Shown here piece after piece: positions 1-6,679 of a stretch of 10,375 bases of DNA (positions are counted from its first letter, which is position 1; each line of letters opens with the position of its first letter). Source of the DNA: Thiotrichales bacterium HSG1 (lineage in GTDB: Bacteria; Pseudomonadota; Gammaproteobacteria; Beggiatoales; Beggiatoaceae); the NCBI GenBank assembly GCA_030378125.1, contig JAUCGN010000050.1:1-10375 (forward strand). Reading direction: 5' to 3'. A model generated the notes under the pieces. That model searched no databases. It was not told the DNA's origin and worked only from the letters and a program-made list of their open reading frames with translations. The translations under genes were made by a program, and so were the position numbers.

Positions 1-200
1 GTATTGTTTTATATATACGCACTGATGGTGTGGTGTTCCAATATTTCCACGTTGGTGCATGGGAACAAGAAAATTAATTTCTCCGTGTATGTTTTGTGTA
101 ATTTGTTCTATGATATACTCACTAGCTACAAACATTCAATACAAGTGATTGGTTAGTTCTTGCCTGATGAAGACTTCCACCACACTAAAAATGCCAAACT
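1..200. other. No confident gene; upstream flank of the exoprotein gene
   Basis: Several short frames are open at the left edge and none is convincing. On the minus strand a frame starts with ATG at 135 and stays open to base 1 (45 codons), but it has no Shine-Dalgarno sequence. On the plus strand one frame enters from the left and ends with TAA at 75-77, and another runs to TAG at 151-153. These could be the end of a neighbouring gene or chance open frames in AT-rich DNA. I do not recognise any of the short peptides. No RNA gene or clear terminator is seen. Confidence 0.3.
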
Positions 201-228
201 TTGCTTGGTACACTGAAAATCCTATAAT
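201..228 (+). promoter_or_regulatory. Sigma-70-like promoter of the exoprotein gene
   Basis: A perfect -10 box TATAAT lies at 223-228, with TTGCTT at 201-206 as a -35 box (three of six consensus bases, 16 bp spacing). Transcription would start near 235, giving a leader of about 24 nt before the ATG at 259. The ribosome binding site is weak (AAAAGAA just before the ATG). Confidence 0.5.
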
Positions 229-258
229 TTAGGTAAATCCCAATTCTAACAAAAGAAA

Positions 259-3200
259 ATGAAATACCTACTAACAATACCATTATTATTCTCTGCTTTA
301 TCCTCCAACTCCGAAGTAATAACAGATGGAACTCTCGGCCAAAATATTAATTTATCTGGCCCAGATTTCCAAATAACTTCAGATTTAGGCCAACAACACG
401 GTGGCAATCTTTTCCACAGCTTCCAAGACTTTAACTTGAATAGTGCGGAAAGTGCTACATTTTCTGGGCCGAACAGTATCCAAAATATCCTTAGTCGTGT
501 CACCGGTGGTAATCCTTCCAATATTGATGGATTAATTCGTTCCACCATTCCCAATGCTAATGTGTATTTCTTAAATCCATATGGAATCATGTTTGGTTCT
601 AATGCCAGATTGGATGTACAAGGTTCTTTCCATGCCAGTACGGCTGATTATTTAAAATTGGGAGAAAATGGACGGTTTGATGTTCGTAATCCAAATAATA
701 GTTTATTGACTGTTGCACCAGTGGAAGCATTTGGTTTTATTAATAGTTCTGCCCCTATTACTATCAGTGGTTACGGAAAAACTGATTCTGAAGTTGATAA
801 TTTGTCTAGCAATCATGATTTATCGTTCATTGGTGGTGAGATTACCATTAAAAATGGAACTTTTACTGCCACATTTGACAGAAGAGGTAGAGAATCAGCT
901 ACTAGATTACCATTAATTTCAGCTCCAAATATTAATTTAATTGGGGTGAATAGTAATGGTGAAGTAAGTGATTTTGATACTAAGTCATTTAGTAAACTGG
1001 CAAATATTTCTATTCAGGAAAACTCTTTATTACAAGGAAATGTAACTATTCGTGGTGAGAAGTTTTTGTTGGATAATAGTAGCATTGAAGTAAATGATTT
1101 AACTGGAGATACTGATATTCAAGCAAAAAATGTACTACTTGACAATGCTAATCTAAAGTTTACTAATAAAACTGCTGCTAAAGGTAGTGATATTAAAATC
1201 CAAGCTACTGAATCTATTAATATAACAGACAGTAACATTAATTCCAAAAACTATAGCTCTGGTAATGGTGGTGATGTAATTTTAAATGCTAATCAAGAAG
1301 TTGATCTAACAGATACTGCACTAATGATAAACAGCGAAAGTCAACAAATTGATGCTGGTAAAAGTGGTGTCCTTACTATTACAGCCAAAGATATTATTAT
1401 TTCTGGTAATTCTATTAATATGGGGGTTCTTGGTAAAGGGGATGGAGGTAATATTACTTTTACGGCTGATAAATCTATTAATCTTATTGATAATGTTCAT
1501 ATTTATGTAGATGCTTATTTGGGTTCTGGTGATGGTGGTGAAATTAATTTTACCAGTAAGGATGTCAAGTTATTAGATGGTGCTTTTATTGATGGAAGAA
1601 CTAAGAATGTTGGTGGTAATGCTGGGAATATAAATATTAACGCTAGTGGTAATGTCACTATTTCTGGAGCTAGTCAAGAAGGTAAAGGTAGACCTAGTGC
1701 TATTATGTCAGGTTCTTTTATGTCAGGTGCTCTTCAACTTTCTAATGGTGTTCAGGGTGGAGATGGGGGAAACATAACTATTAAAGCTGATAATTTATTA
1801 CTAAAAGATGGAGGAATGATCAATAGTAATTCCAGTGCTGTTCATACAAATCGTAGTGGTGATACCGGAAAAATTACCATTCAAGTAAATAAAGAAACTA
1901 AATTATCAGGGGTCAATCCTTATGGAGAAACTGAATATGATTTTGGTTCTGGTATCTATGCAAAAACTATCGGAATTGGAGATAACAATGGTCAAAGCGG
2001 TCAAATAGACTTACAAACAGGTAACTTAATAATCGAACAAGGAGCCGTCATTAAAACTGATACTAATAGTGCTACTAAAGGTGGTGATATTAATATTGTG
2101 GCTCGTGATAATATTTTGATAACTGGAGATGCAAGTAATATAGTTCTAAAAAAACCGGGTAGAAATCAAGTATTGTATCTATCTGGTTTTGCACCAGAAG
2201 AGTATAATGTTTCTAACAGTGGTATTTATTCTCGTTCCAATGGTGACGTTAGTGATAGTGGTAATAGTGGCTCTATAAATATAACTGCTAAAAGTTTAAC
2301 AGTTAAAAATAATGGAACAATTTCCACATCTAGTAAGGGCAATGGCCAAGCTGGTAATATAACAATTTCAGCGGAACAATTACAGTTAGCTAAAGGAGCT
2401 ATTTCTTCAGAAAGTTTATTTAACAATGTTACTTCTGCTGATATGTTAGATAAAGGTGATATTGTAATAATAGAAGATGTTAATGGCAAGAAAGGTCATT
2501 ATATTAATGTTGGAAATGGCTTAATTCGGTTTAATCCAATTTATAAAGTTGCTAATTTAGATGAACTAAATAAATTAAGTGAAAAATATATATTAGTGAA
2601 TGGTGATATAGTGGAAGTTGATAATAAAAGCTATATTTACAGTATTGTATATGGTTTTTTAGAAAATTGGACTGAATTTGATGAAAATGCTCCTAATACT
2701 ATTACTTTAAACACTAAAGAAGAAGTACATAATGCTGATGGTTGGTATCCTCCAGACAATCCTCCTCCTTATAATTCAGGACAAGTAATTAAATTACAAG
2801 ATAAAGCTACCTTCATTTATGATATTTCTATTGATCCATTTACCCCCGGCTATGTTTTTGGTAATCCCAGACAAGTAAATTATTTTAAAATTTCCAATTT
2901 AACAGAGTTAGAACAGATGAAGGATAAATTAACTTTGCAAAATGGTAGTTTAGCTAGCTTACCCGAAAATGGACAACTGACCAATTTTTTCTACTATGAT
3001 CAAGAATGGATTAAATTTAATAATACTCATCTAGTTGCTGATGTTGGGAAAAAGAATAAACTGGTCAAAGCACAAGTTGGTCATGTCAAGGATAATATGA
3101 TCTACACTGGTAAAGATTGGATTCCAGTAAATAATGTTAACGGGACTAATTTGGAAACGACAGCTAACAATGGTGATTTAATTAGTATAGATGATGAATC

Positions 3201-3888
3201 ATTTTTTTATGTAGATGGTGAGTGGAAACAACAAATAAGAGGTGGTGATGCTGGCCAAATTAACATTACTGTAACCGATAAAATTAATTTAACTAATAGC
3301 AGTTCTATCACTACTGAGGCTAAAAGTTCTGGTGGTGGTGGAATTCATATTCAAGCTGGTAATTTAGTTCAAGTTGCAAATAGTAAAGTAACTACTAGTG
3401 TTAAAGAAGGTTTTGGTGATGGTGGTAATTTAACTATTGAAAATCCTGAATTTATTGTATTAAATCAGGGCAAAATAATTGCACAAGCTAATAAAGGGCA
3501 AGGTGGTAACATTCGTATTATAGCTGACCAATTTATTACTTCTCCAGACAGCTTGCTCAGTGCTTCATCAAATTTAGGTTTGGACGGTGAGGTAAGTGTT
3601 GAATCTCTAGATGTTGATTTAACCGGAGCCTTAAAAGTTTTTGGTATAAATTTTCTCAATGCTGCCGCTCATATGAGACGACATTGCACTATTGAAGATA
3701 TATTGAATAAAAGTACTTTCTATGTTTTTCCTATGACTGGCAGTCAACCTTTTCCTGCTGACCTCATTGCTAATAAATTAATTTTAATCGAAGATGAGGA
3801 AGAAGTTAATTTGAAAGTTGAAGTTAAAGAAGCAAAACGGGTGGATTGGACAAGATGTAGGCCGGATTTATTGGCTGGTAATATTTAA
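259..3888 (+). CDS. Two-partner-secretion (TpsA) filamentous haemagglutinin-family exoprotein
   Basis: A 1209-residue secreted surface protein, probably exported by a TpsB (FhaC/ShlB-like) outer-membrane pore that is not in the window. Residues 1-18 look like a Sec signal peptide. Residues about 19-160 match the haemagglutinin N-terminal secretion domain: GGNLFHSFQDFNL (48-60), VTGGNPSNIDGLI (81-93) and NPYGIMFG (106-113), a variant of the family NPNGI motif. From about 170 to 727, and again from about 995 to 1135, the chain is made of degenerate beta-helix repeats with recurring G-x-G-G-(D/N)-I-x-I turns. A different block at about 729-994 interrupts the helix. The tail (SASSNLGLDGEV, then Cys1143 and Cys1200) resembles the C-terminus of TPS proteins of cyanobacteria and sulfur bacteria. 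The start was chosen because the signal peptide begins there. Adhesion, contact or sheath roles are possible, but the substrate is unknown. Confidence 0.9.
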   Translation: MKYLLTIPLLFSALSSNSEVITDGTLGQNINLSGPDFQITSDLGQQHGGNLFHSFQDFNLNSAESATFSGPNSIQNILSRVTGGNPSNIDGLIRSTIPNANVYFLNPYGIMFGSNARLDVQGSFHASTADYLKLGENGRFDVRNPNNSLLTVAPVEAFGFINSSAPITISGYGKTDSEVDNLSSNHDLSFIGGEITIKNGTFTATFDRRGRESATRLPLISAPNINLIGVNSNGEVSDFDTKSFSKLANISIQENSLLQGNVTIRGEKFLLDNSSIEVNDLTGDTDIQAKNVLLDNANLKFTNKTAAKGSDIKIQATESINITDSNINSKNYSSGNGGDVILNANQEVDLTDTALMINSESQQIDAGKSGVLTITAKDIIISGNSINMGVLGKGDGGNITFTADKSINLIDNVHIYVDAYLGSGDGGEINFTSKDVKLLDGAFIDGRTKNVGGNAGNININASGNVTISGASQEGKGRPSAIMSGSFMSGALQLSNGVQGGDGGNITIKADNLLLKDGGMINSNSSAVHTNRSGDTGKITIQVNKETKLSGVNPYGETEYDFGSGIYAKTIGIGDNNGQSGQIDLQTGNLIIEQGAVIKTDTNSATKGGDINIVARDNILITGDASNIVLKKPGRNQVLYLSGFAPEEYNVSNSGIYSRSNGDVSDSGNSGSINITAKSLTVKNNGTISTSSKGNGQAGNITISAEQLQLAKGAISSESLFNNVTSADMLDKGDIVIIEDVNGKKGHYINVGNGLIRFNPIYKVANLDELNKLSEKYILVNGDIVEVDNKSYIYSIVYGFLENWTEFDENAPNTITLNTKEEVHNADGWYPPDNPPPYNSGQVIKLQDKATFIYDISIDPFTPGYVFGNPRQVNYFKISNLTELEQMKDKLTLQNGSLASLPENGQLTNFFYYDQEWIKFNNTHLVADVGKKNKLVKAQVGHVKDNMIYTGKDWIPVNNVNGTNLETTANNGDLISIDDESFFYVDGEWKQQIRGGDAGQINITVTDKINLTNSSSITTEAKSSGGGGIHIQAGNLVQVANSKVTTSVKEGFGDGGNLTIENPEFIVLNQGKIIAQANKGQGGNIRIIADQFITSPDSLLSASSNLGLDGEVSVESLDVDLTGALKVFGINFLNAAAHMRRHCTIEDILNKSTFYVFPMTGSQPFPADLIANKLILIEDEEEVNLKVEVKEAKRVDWTRCRPDLLAGNI
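2443..3240 (+). other. Insertion of repeated small modules inside the exoprotein beta-helix
   Basis: Residues about 729-994 lack the G-x-G-G beta-helix pattern. They hold about six related units with the form G-(D/S)-(I/L)-V, then Y-x-Y, then W. The clearest pair is 765-807 and 879-920: both begin N-L-x-E-L, continue with N-G-(D/S)-(I/L), then one or more Tyr, and end W-x-x-F (Trp804 and Trp917). Shorter relatives begin at Gly733 (GDIVIIED) and Gly972 (GDLISIDD, ending Trp989), with weaker ones near 820-860 and 935-960. Similar 'GD-x-Y-x-Y-x-x-W' units are common in phage tail-fibre and other surface proteins. Carbohydrate or receptor binding is an inference only. Confidence 0.55.
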
Positions 3889-3898
3889 TTGTTAGAAT

Positions 3899-3993
3899 AA
3901 TTGGTAGTTCTAAATAAAGTAGTAATTGCTTCAAAAAACCTGTTAAATTTCAAATATCTGACAGTTTTACCACTACATATTTTAGGACCATCA
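3899..3993. repeat. Diverged intergenic repeat, copy A
   Basis: This segment aligns along its length with 4287-4384, in the same orientation. By eye, 37 of the first 50 positions match with a single one-base gap, and about two thirds of the remainder match. Shared landmarks are AATTGG(G)TAGT at the left, TGTTAAAT in the middle (3941-3948 and 4330-4337) and CACTA followed by AGGAC at the right. Its ends are degenerate inverted repeats (GGTAGTTCTAAA against TTTTAGGACCATC). It is probably an old copy of the same small element as copy B. Confidence 0.5.
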
Positions 3994-4077
3994 TTATATT
4001 TAACTATAGATATAGTAACTTATTGTATTTAAATAGTTTCATAATATGATGATCCTGTCAATGCGTAAGTCCTAAAA
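3980..4077. repeat. Inverted repeat TTTTAGGAC / GTCCTAAAA
   Basis: A perfect 9 bp inverted repeat (3980-3988 and 4069-4077) encloses about 80 bp. A nested imperfect pair lies around 3989-3998 and 4041-4053. The left arm coincides with the right end of repeat copy A, so this may be a second, overlapping remnant of a small element. No transposase is present. There is no T-run to suggest a terminator. Confidence 0.4.
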
Positions 4078-4286
4078 CATATAAAAACACTATAAAATTT
4101 AGATAAAATCATCGAAAAAAATTGGCTAATTTTTGCTCATATTTCTGTTTATGGGATAAATATAGTATTTCCCGATTAGATTGAATGCATATTAATTGTT
4201 ATACATAAATAATTTAAATGTATTTTTTGTATATTATTTGCTAAGGAAACGCTATATCTTCATCGTGCAAAGGTCTCACACTAAAA

Positions 4287-4386
4287 AATTGGGTAGTCCT
4301 GCACAGAATAGTGTTTGTTCTAAAAAATATGTTAAATATTAAGTGATTAATAGATTTATCACTATACATTGCAGGACTACCAAAAT
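4287..4386. repeat. Palindromic-end intergenic repeat, copy B (MITE-like)
   Basis: The ends are a perfect 12 bp inverted repeat, GGTAGTCCTGCA at 4292-4303 and TGCAGGACTACC at 4370-4381. An inner stem follows (ATAGTG at 4308-4313 with CACTAT at 4360-4365). The sequence is about 100 bp, has no coding capacity and is a better-preserved relative of copy A 390 bp upstream. It sits directly upstream of the putative lipoprotein promoter. It may be a MITE, a non-autonomous insertion remnant or a structured RNA repeat; I cannot name the family. Confidence 0.55.
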
Positions 4387-4415
4387 TTGTATTTCCACTA
4401 ATTAAATGTTAAAAT
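4387..4415 (+). promoter_or_regulatory. Putative promoter of the NlpC/P60 lipoprotein gene
   Basis: TTGTAT (4387-4392) and TAAAAT (4410-4415, five of six consensus bases) are spaced by 17 bp, immediately after repeat copy B. The leader would be roughly 70 nt. In such AT-rich DNA a chance match is easy, so this is tentative. Confidence 0.35.
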
Positions 4416-4455
4416 AGCAACTATACAGGTAGATATTATTATATATATCTTAAAG

Positions 4456-4479
4456 ACTTGTTATTTTAATAACACAAGT
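4456..4479 (+). promoter_or_regulatory. Imperfect hairpin in the leader of the lipoprotein gene
   Basis: ACTTGTTATT (4456-4465) pairs with AATAACACAAGT (4468-4479), with two unpaired bases in the right arm. It ends 10 nt before the ATG at 4490, where no good Shine-Dalgarno sequence is visible. It could affect translation initiation or be an operator. The evidence is only the symmetry. Confidence 0.25.
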
Positions 4480-4489
4480 ATTTATACAT

Positions 4490-5908
4490 ATGTTATATTC
4501 CAAGTTTGCTCCGATTTTTTTATTAATTTCGTTATTAATCAGTTGTTCACAAATTCCATTAGTGGAAACAAATCAGGCTACTGAAGAAAATTTATACTTA
4601 AACGAAGAAACTGAAACCTATTTAGATGCATCTCACATCATACAAGATATAAAAACCTTATCTCAAAATTCTAAAACTTACCTAAATAAATCCTGTTCGG
4701 AACAACCACTTTCTAATATTCAAAAACAATTGGATAAGAAGTTTAATAATAAATTCTTTGCTCCTTGGCAAATTAGAAATCCATCATCTAAAAGAACTGT
4801 TAATTATGCTTTTAGAATATATAGAAAGAATTTAGGTTATGGAGAAACTCAACAAAAGCGTTCCAGAAAATGGTTTAATGATTTAGTTAAACTAGCGAAT
4901 ATGAGAGCTTATCCAAATACTCGTCGTAGAGCTATAACGATTAGAAATACTAATTTAAGAGATTTACCTACCAATAAACCACTATTTAAAGATTTTAATA
5001 TAGCTGGTGAAGGATATCCATTTGATAATTTACAAAAATCTGCTATATGGGCTAATACTCCGGTTTTTGTTTCCCATATTTCTGCTGATAAAGCTTGGGC
5101 TTTAGTAGATTCCCCACGTATCCCCGGTTGGATTCCCATAAAAGATATTGCTTTTGTTGATAAAAAATTCATTAAAACATGGAAGTCTGGTAAATATGTT
5201 GCCATTATTAATGAGCAAACTTCAATTATAGACGAAGATAATTTGTTTCGTTTTAAGGCTAATGTTGGAACTATTTTTCCTAGAATTAAAGAAGAGCAGA
5301 ATAAATATCAAATTTTGATTGCTATTAGTGATGAAAATCACCAAGCAAGAATTAGAACAGTTTATATTGCCAAACAATTTGCTATAACCAAACCATTAAT
5401 ATTATCTCAATCTAATATTGCCAAAGTAACTAACCAATTATTAAATCAACCATATGGTTGGGGCGGTATGTATGAAAATAGAGATTGTTCTTTAACTACT
5501 AGAGATTTGTTCACTCCTTTTGGTATATGGTTACCTAGAAATTCAAAAGCTCAAGCTAAAACTGCTGGAAAATATATATCATTGAAAAATATGAGTTTAA
5601 AACAAAAAGAACAAACAATAGTAAAGAAAGGAATTCCATATTTAACTTTATTATGGAAAGAAGGACATATAATGTTATATATTGGAACTTTCAAAGGTAA
5701 AGCTCTAATTTTTCATAATTTTTGGGGAATTATAACTAAAGACCACCGTGGTAGAGAAGATAGAAAAGTCATAGGAAAATCAGCTATCACTACTTTACGT
5801 CCCGGTAATGAACTTGATAACATTGATGATAGAAAAGGTAATTTTCTTAGAAATATTGCTGGGATGACGATTTTAGCAGCTTCTAATAAATTACAGGCTT
5901 GTCGTTGA
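4490..5908 (+). CDS. SH3b / NlpC-P60 (C40) cell-wall endopeptidase lipoprotein
   Basis: A 472-residue predicted lipoprotein that should cut peptidoglycan stem peptides, probably from the inner face of the outer membrane. The signal peptide ends in lipobox L-I-S-C with lipidated Cys19 followed by Ser20, which favours the outer membrane. Residues about 70-145 are a helical N-terminal domain. Residues about 148-225 are an SH3b1 domain (ITIRNTNLRDLPT at 149-161, GWIP at 213-216), and about 226-300 is a second SH3-like domain. The NlpC/P60 domain follows: YGWGG (322-326) with catalytic Cys333 in RDCS, His393 in GHIMLYIG, and His409 in FHNFWG as the third residue. All three catalytic residues are intact. 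The end (GKSAITTLRPG then GMTIL) is the usual conserved C-terminus. Family knowledge suggests gamma-D-Glu-diamino-acid endopeptidase activity. The last ~50 codons are duplicated downstream. Confidence 0.88.
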   Translation: MLYSKFAPIFLLISLLISCSQIPLVETNQATEENLYLNEETETYLDASHIIQDIKTLSQNSKTYLNKSCSEQPLSNIQKQLDKKFNNKFFAPWQIRNPSSKRTVNYAFRIYRKNLGYGETQQKRSRKWFNDLVKLANMRAYPNTRRRAITIRNTNLRDLPTNKPLFKDFNIAGEGYPFDNLQKSAIWANTPVFVSHISADKAWALVDSPRIPGWIPIKDIAFVDKKFIKTWKSGKYVAIINEQTSIIDEDNLFRFKANVGTIFPRIKEEQNKYQILIAISDENHQARIRTVYIAKQFAITKPLILSQSNIAKVTNQLLNQPYGWGGMYENRDCSLTTRDLFTPFGIWLPRNSKAQAKTAGKYISLKNMSLKQKEQTIVKKGIPYLTLLWKEGHIMLYIGTFKGKALIFHNFWGIITKDHRGREDRKVIGKSAITTLRPGNELDNIDDRKGNFLRNIAGMTILAASNKLQACR

Positions 5909-5944
5909 TAAAATAATGTAACTACCTACGATTACAAAAAGTGT
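5755..5944 (+). repeat. Tandem duplication, copy 1 (3' end of lipoprotein gene plus flank)
   Basis: This ~190 bp segment recurs at 5945-6316 at an offset of 190 bp (370 bp beyond the insertion). It carries the last ~50 codons of the lipoprotein gene and about 40 bp of downstream DNA. This copy is uninterrupted, so it shows the empty target site TTCTAATAAATTACAGG of the element inserted in copy 2. Confidence 0.9.
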
Positions 5945-6316
5945 AGAAGATAGAAAGATCATAGGAAAATCAGCTATCACTACTTTACGTCCCGGAAATG
6001 AACTTGATAACATTGATGATAGAAAAGGTAATTTTCTTAGAAATATTAAAGGTATGACAATTTTAGCAGCTTCTAATAACTCAATACTTCGGACAGTTTT
6101 GAAAGGTGGAAGTTCAATAGGCGTAAAGGACTGTTATTATAATATCTAATTAAATGCTACTCAGCTAAAAACCTGAGTTTGATTTAATTGAATTTAGCAA
6201 TATCAAACCCTTACAAAATCCTATTTTTTAACTTTTAAAACTGTCCGAAGTATTGATAAATTACAGGCTTGTCGTTGATAAAATAATGTAACTACCTACG
6301 ATTACAAAAAGTGTAG
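5945..6316 (+). pseudogene. Second copy of the lipoprotein gene tail, split by a MITE-like insertion
   Basis: The first part (5945-6078) repeats codons of the lipoprotein C-terminus with 8 base differences from copy 1. The remainder (6260-6316) is identical to copy 1. Read in frame, it gives the C-terminal segment with V to I and A to K changes and three synonymous changes, so it looks like coding sequence that evolved under constraint or came from a paralogue. The frame has no start codon, is cut at 6079, and reads into the insertion up to a TAA at 6147-6149. It cannot make the enzyme. It is a gene-tail remnant. Confidence 0.85.
6080..6255. mobile_element. MITE-like element, 176 bp, 20 bp perfect terminal inverted repeats
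   Basis: TCAATACTTCGGACAGTTTT at 6081-6100 is the exact reverse complement of 6237-6256, and pairing continues imperfectly for a few more bases. Comparison with the uninterrupted copy at 5755-5944 shows that 180 bp were added. This fits a 176 bp element flanked by ATAA (6076-6079 and 6256-6259), or a 178 bp element with a TA duplication; the sequence cannot separate the two. TA would suggest an IS630/Tc1-like transposase. The interior has no transposase gene. It contains a 6 bp hairpin ACTCAG/CTGAGT (6159-6164 and 6173-6178) followed by a T-rich stretch. Confidence 0.85.
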
Positions 6317-6506
6317 GGTCGGTAGGAACATCAATGCCAAAAGTTTGCAACAATATTCTTCTTATTGGAAATACATATAATACCGTTGTTATAGTAGTTA
6401 ATTGCAAGCCAATAAAAAAGAAAAAATTCTTCGGTTCAGTTCTGACGAATTTAAAATATACTACTGAAAATATTAATATTATTGAAATTATTATTAGATA
6501 TAACAT
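6261..6506 (-). CDS. Small integral membrane protein, DUF2304-like (tentative)
   Basis: An 81-residue protein with three hydrophobic stretches (about 2-18, 30-47 and 65-77), so it should sit in the inner membrane. The start at 6506 is supported by a good Shine-Dalgarno sequence, GGGAGA (6516-6511), four bases before the ATG. The layout of two membrane segments, then F-P, then L-x-x-x-F-G-I-D-V-P and a last hydrophobic segment recalls DUF2304 proteins, some of which occur near glycan-modifying genes. That match is from memory and weak. Those proteins are usually longer (about 110-120 residues) with a C-terminal helix that is absent here, so this may be truncated. Its last ~18 codons lie inside the duplicated segment, antisense to the lipoprotein tail remnant. 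It lies 173 bp downstream of the kinase on the same strand. Confidence 0.5.
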   Translation of the reverse strand: MLYLIIISIILIFSVVYFKFVRTEPKNFFFFIGLQLTTITTVLYVFPIRRILLQTFGIDVPTDPTLFVIVGSYIILSTTSL

Positions 6507-6557
6507 TGATTCTCCCGTTTCTACAATTATTTTGATATAACTTTCTGTTTATTGTTA

Positions 6558-6586
6558 TTTCGGGAATTAGGCACGATTTCCCGAAA
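6558..6586. terminator. Perfect 9 bp hairpin between the kinase and small membrane protein genes
   Basis: TTTCGGGAA (6558-6566) and TTCCCGAAA (6578-6586) form a perfect stem with an 11-base loop, in the 173 bp gap downstream of the kinase stop on the minus strand. No clear T-run follows on either strand, so it is a weak intrinsic terminator at best. It could equally be an mRNA processing site or a binding site. Confidence 0.35.
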
Positions 6587-6679
6587 CTATTGCACTACTT
6601 GGATTTTGGGAAATACACTTTATTCCATTCTCAAAACAACTATCTTACTAGAGAACATATTGTTAAGACTACTATTTTC

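Noticed and set aside
1..153. Partial genes at the left edge (minus frame from ATG 135; plus frames ending at 77 and 153)
   Set aside because: Several frames are open at once, none has a recognisable product, and the minus frame lacks a ribosome binding site. They cannot be told from chance without more sequence.
246..590. 114-codon minus-strand open frame over the start of the exoprotein gene
   Set aside because: It is antisense to the well-supported TPS secretion domain, its peptide resembles no known protein, and it has no upstream regulatory support.
1260..1790. Recurrent GGTGGTGAT-like sequence that looks like a DNA repeat array
   Set aside because: It follows from the G-x-G-G-D turns of the coding beta-helix, with irregular spacing. 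It is neither a CRISPR array nor a tandem satellite.
2226..2489. Minus-strand open frame inside the exoprotein gene
   Set aside because: It is an antisense shadow of the beta-helix codons; similar frames occur at 3465-3659 and 4909-5205 over other real genes.
6334..6540. 68-codon plus-strand open frame opposite the small membrane protein gene
   Set aside because: It has no ribosome binding site and a low-complexity basic, Ile-rich peptide. The opposite strand has a good Shine-Dalgarno sequence and a membrane-protein pattern.
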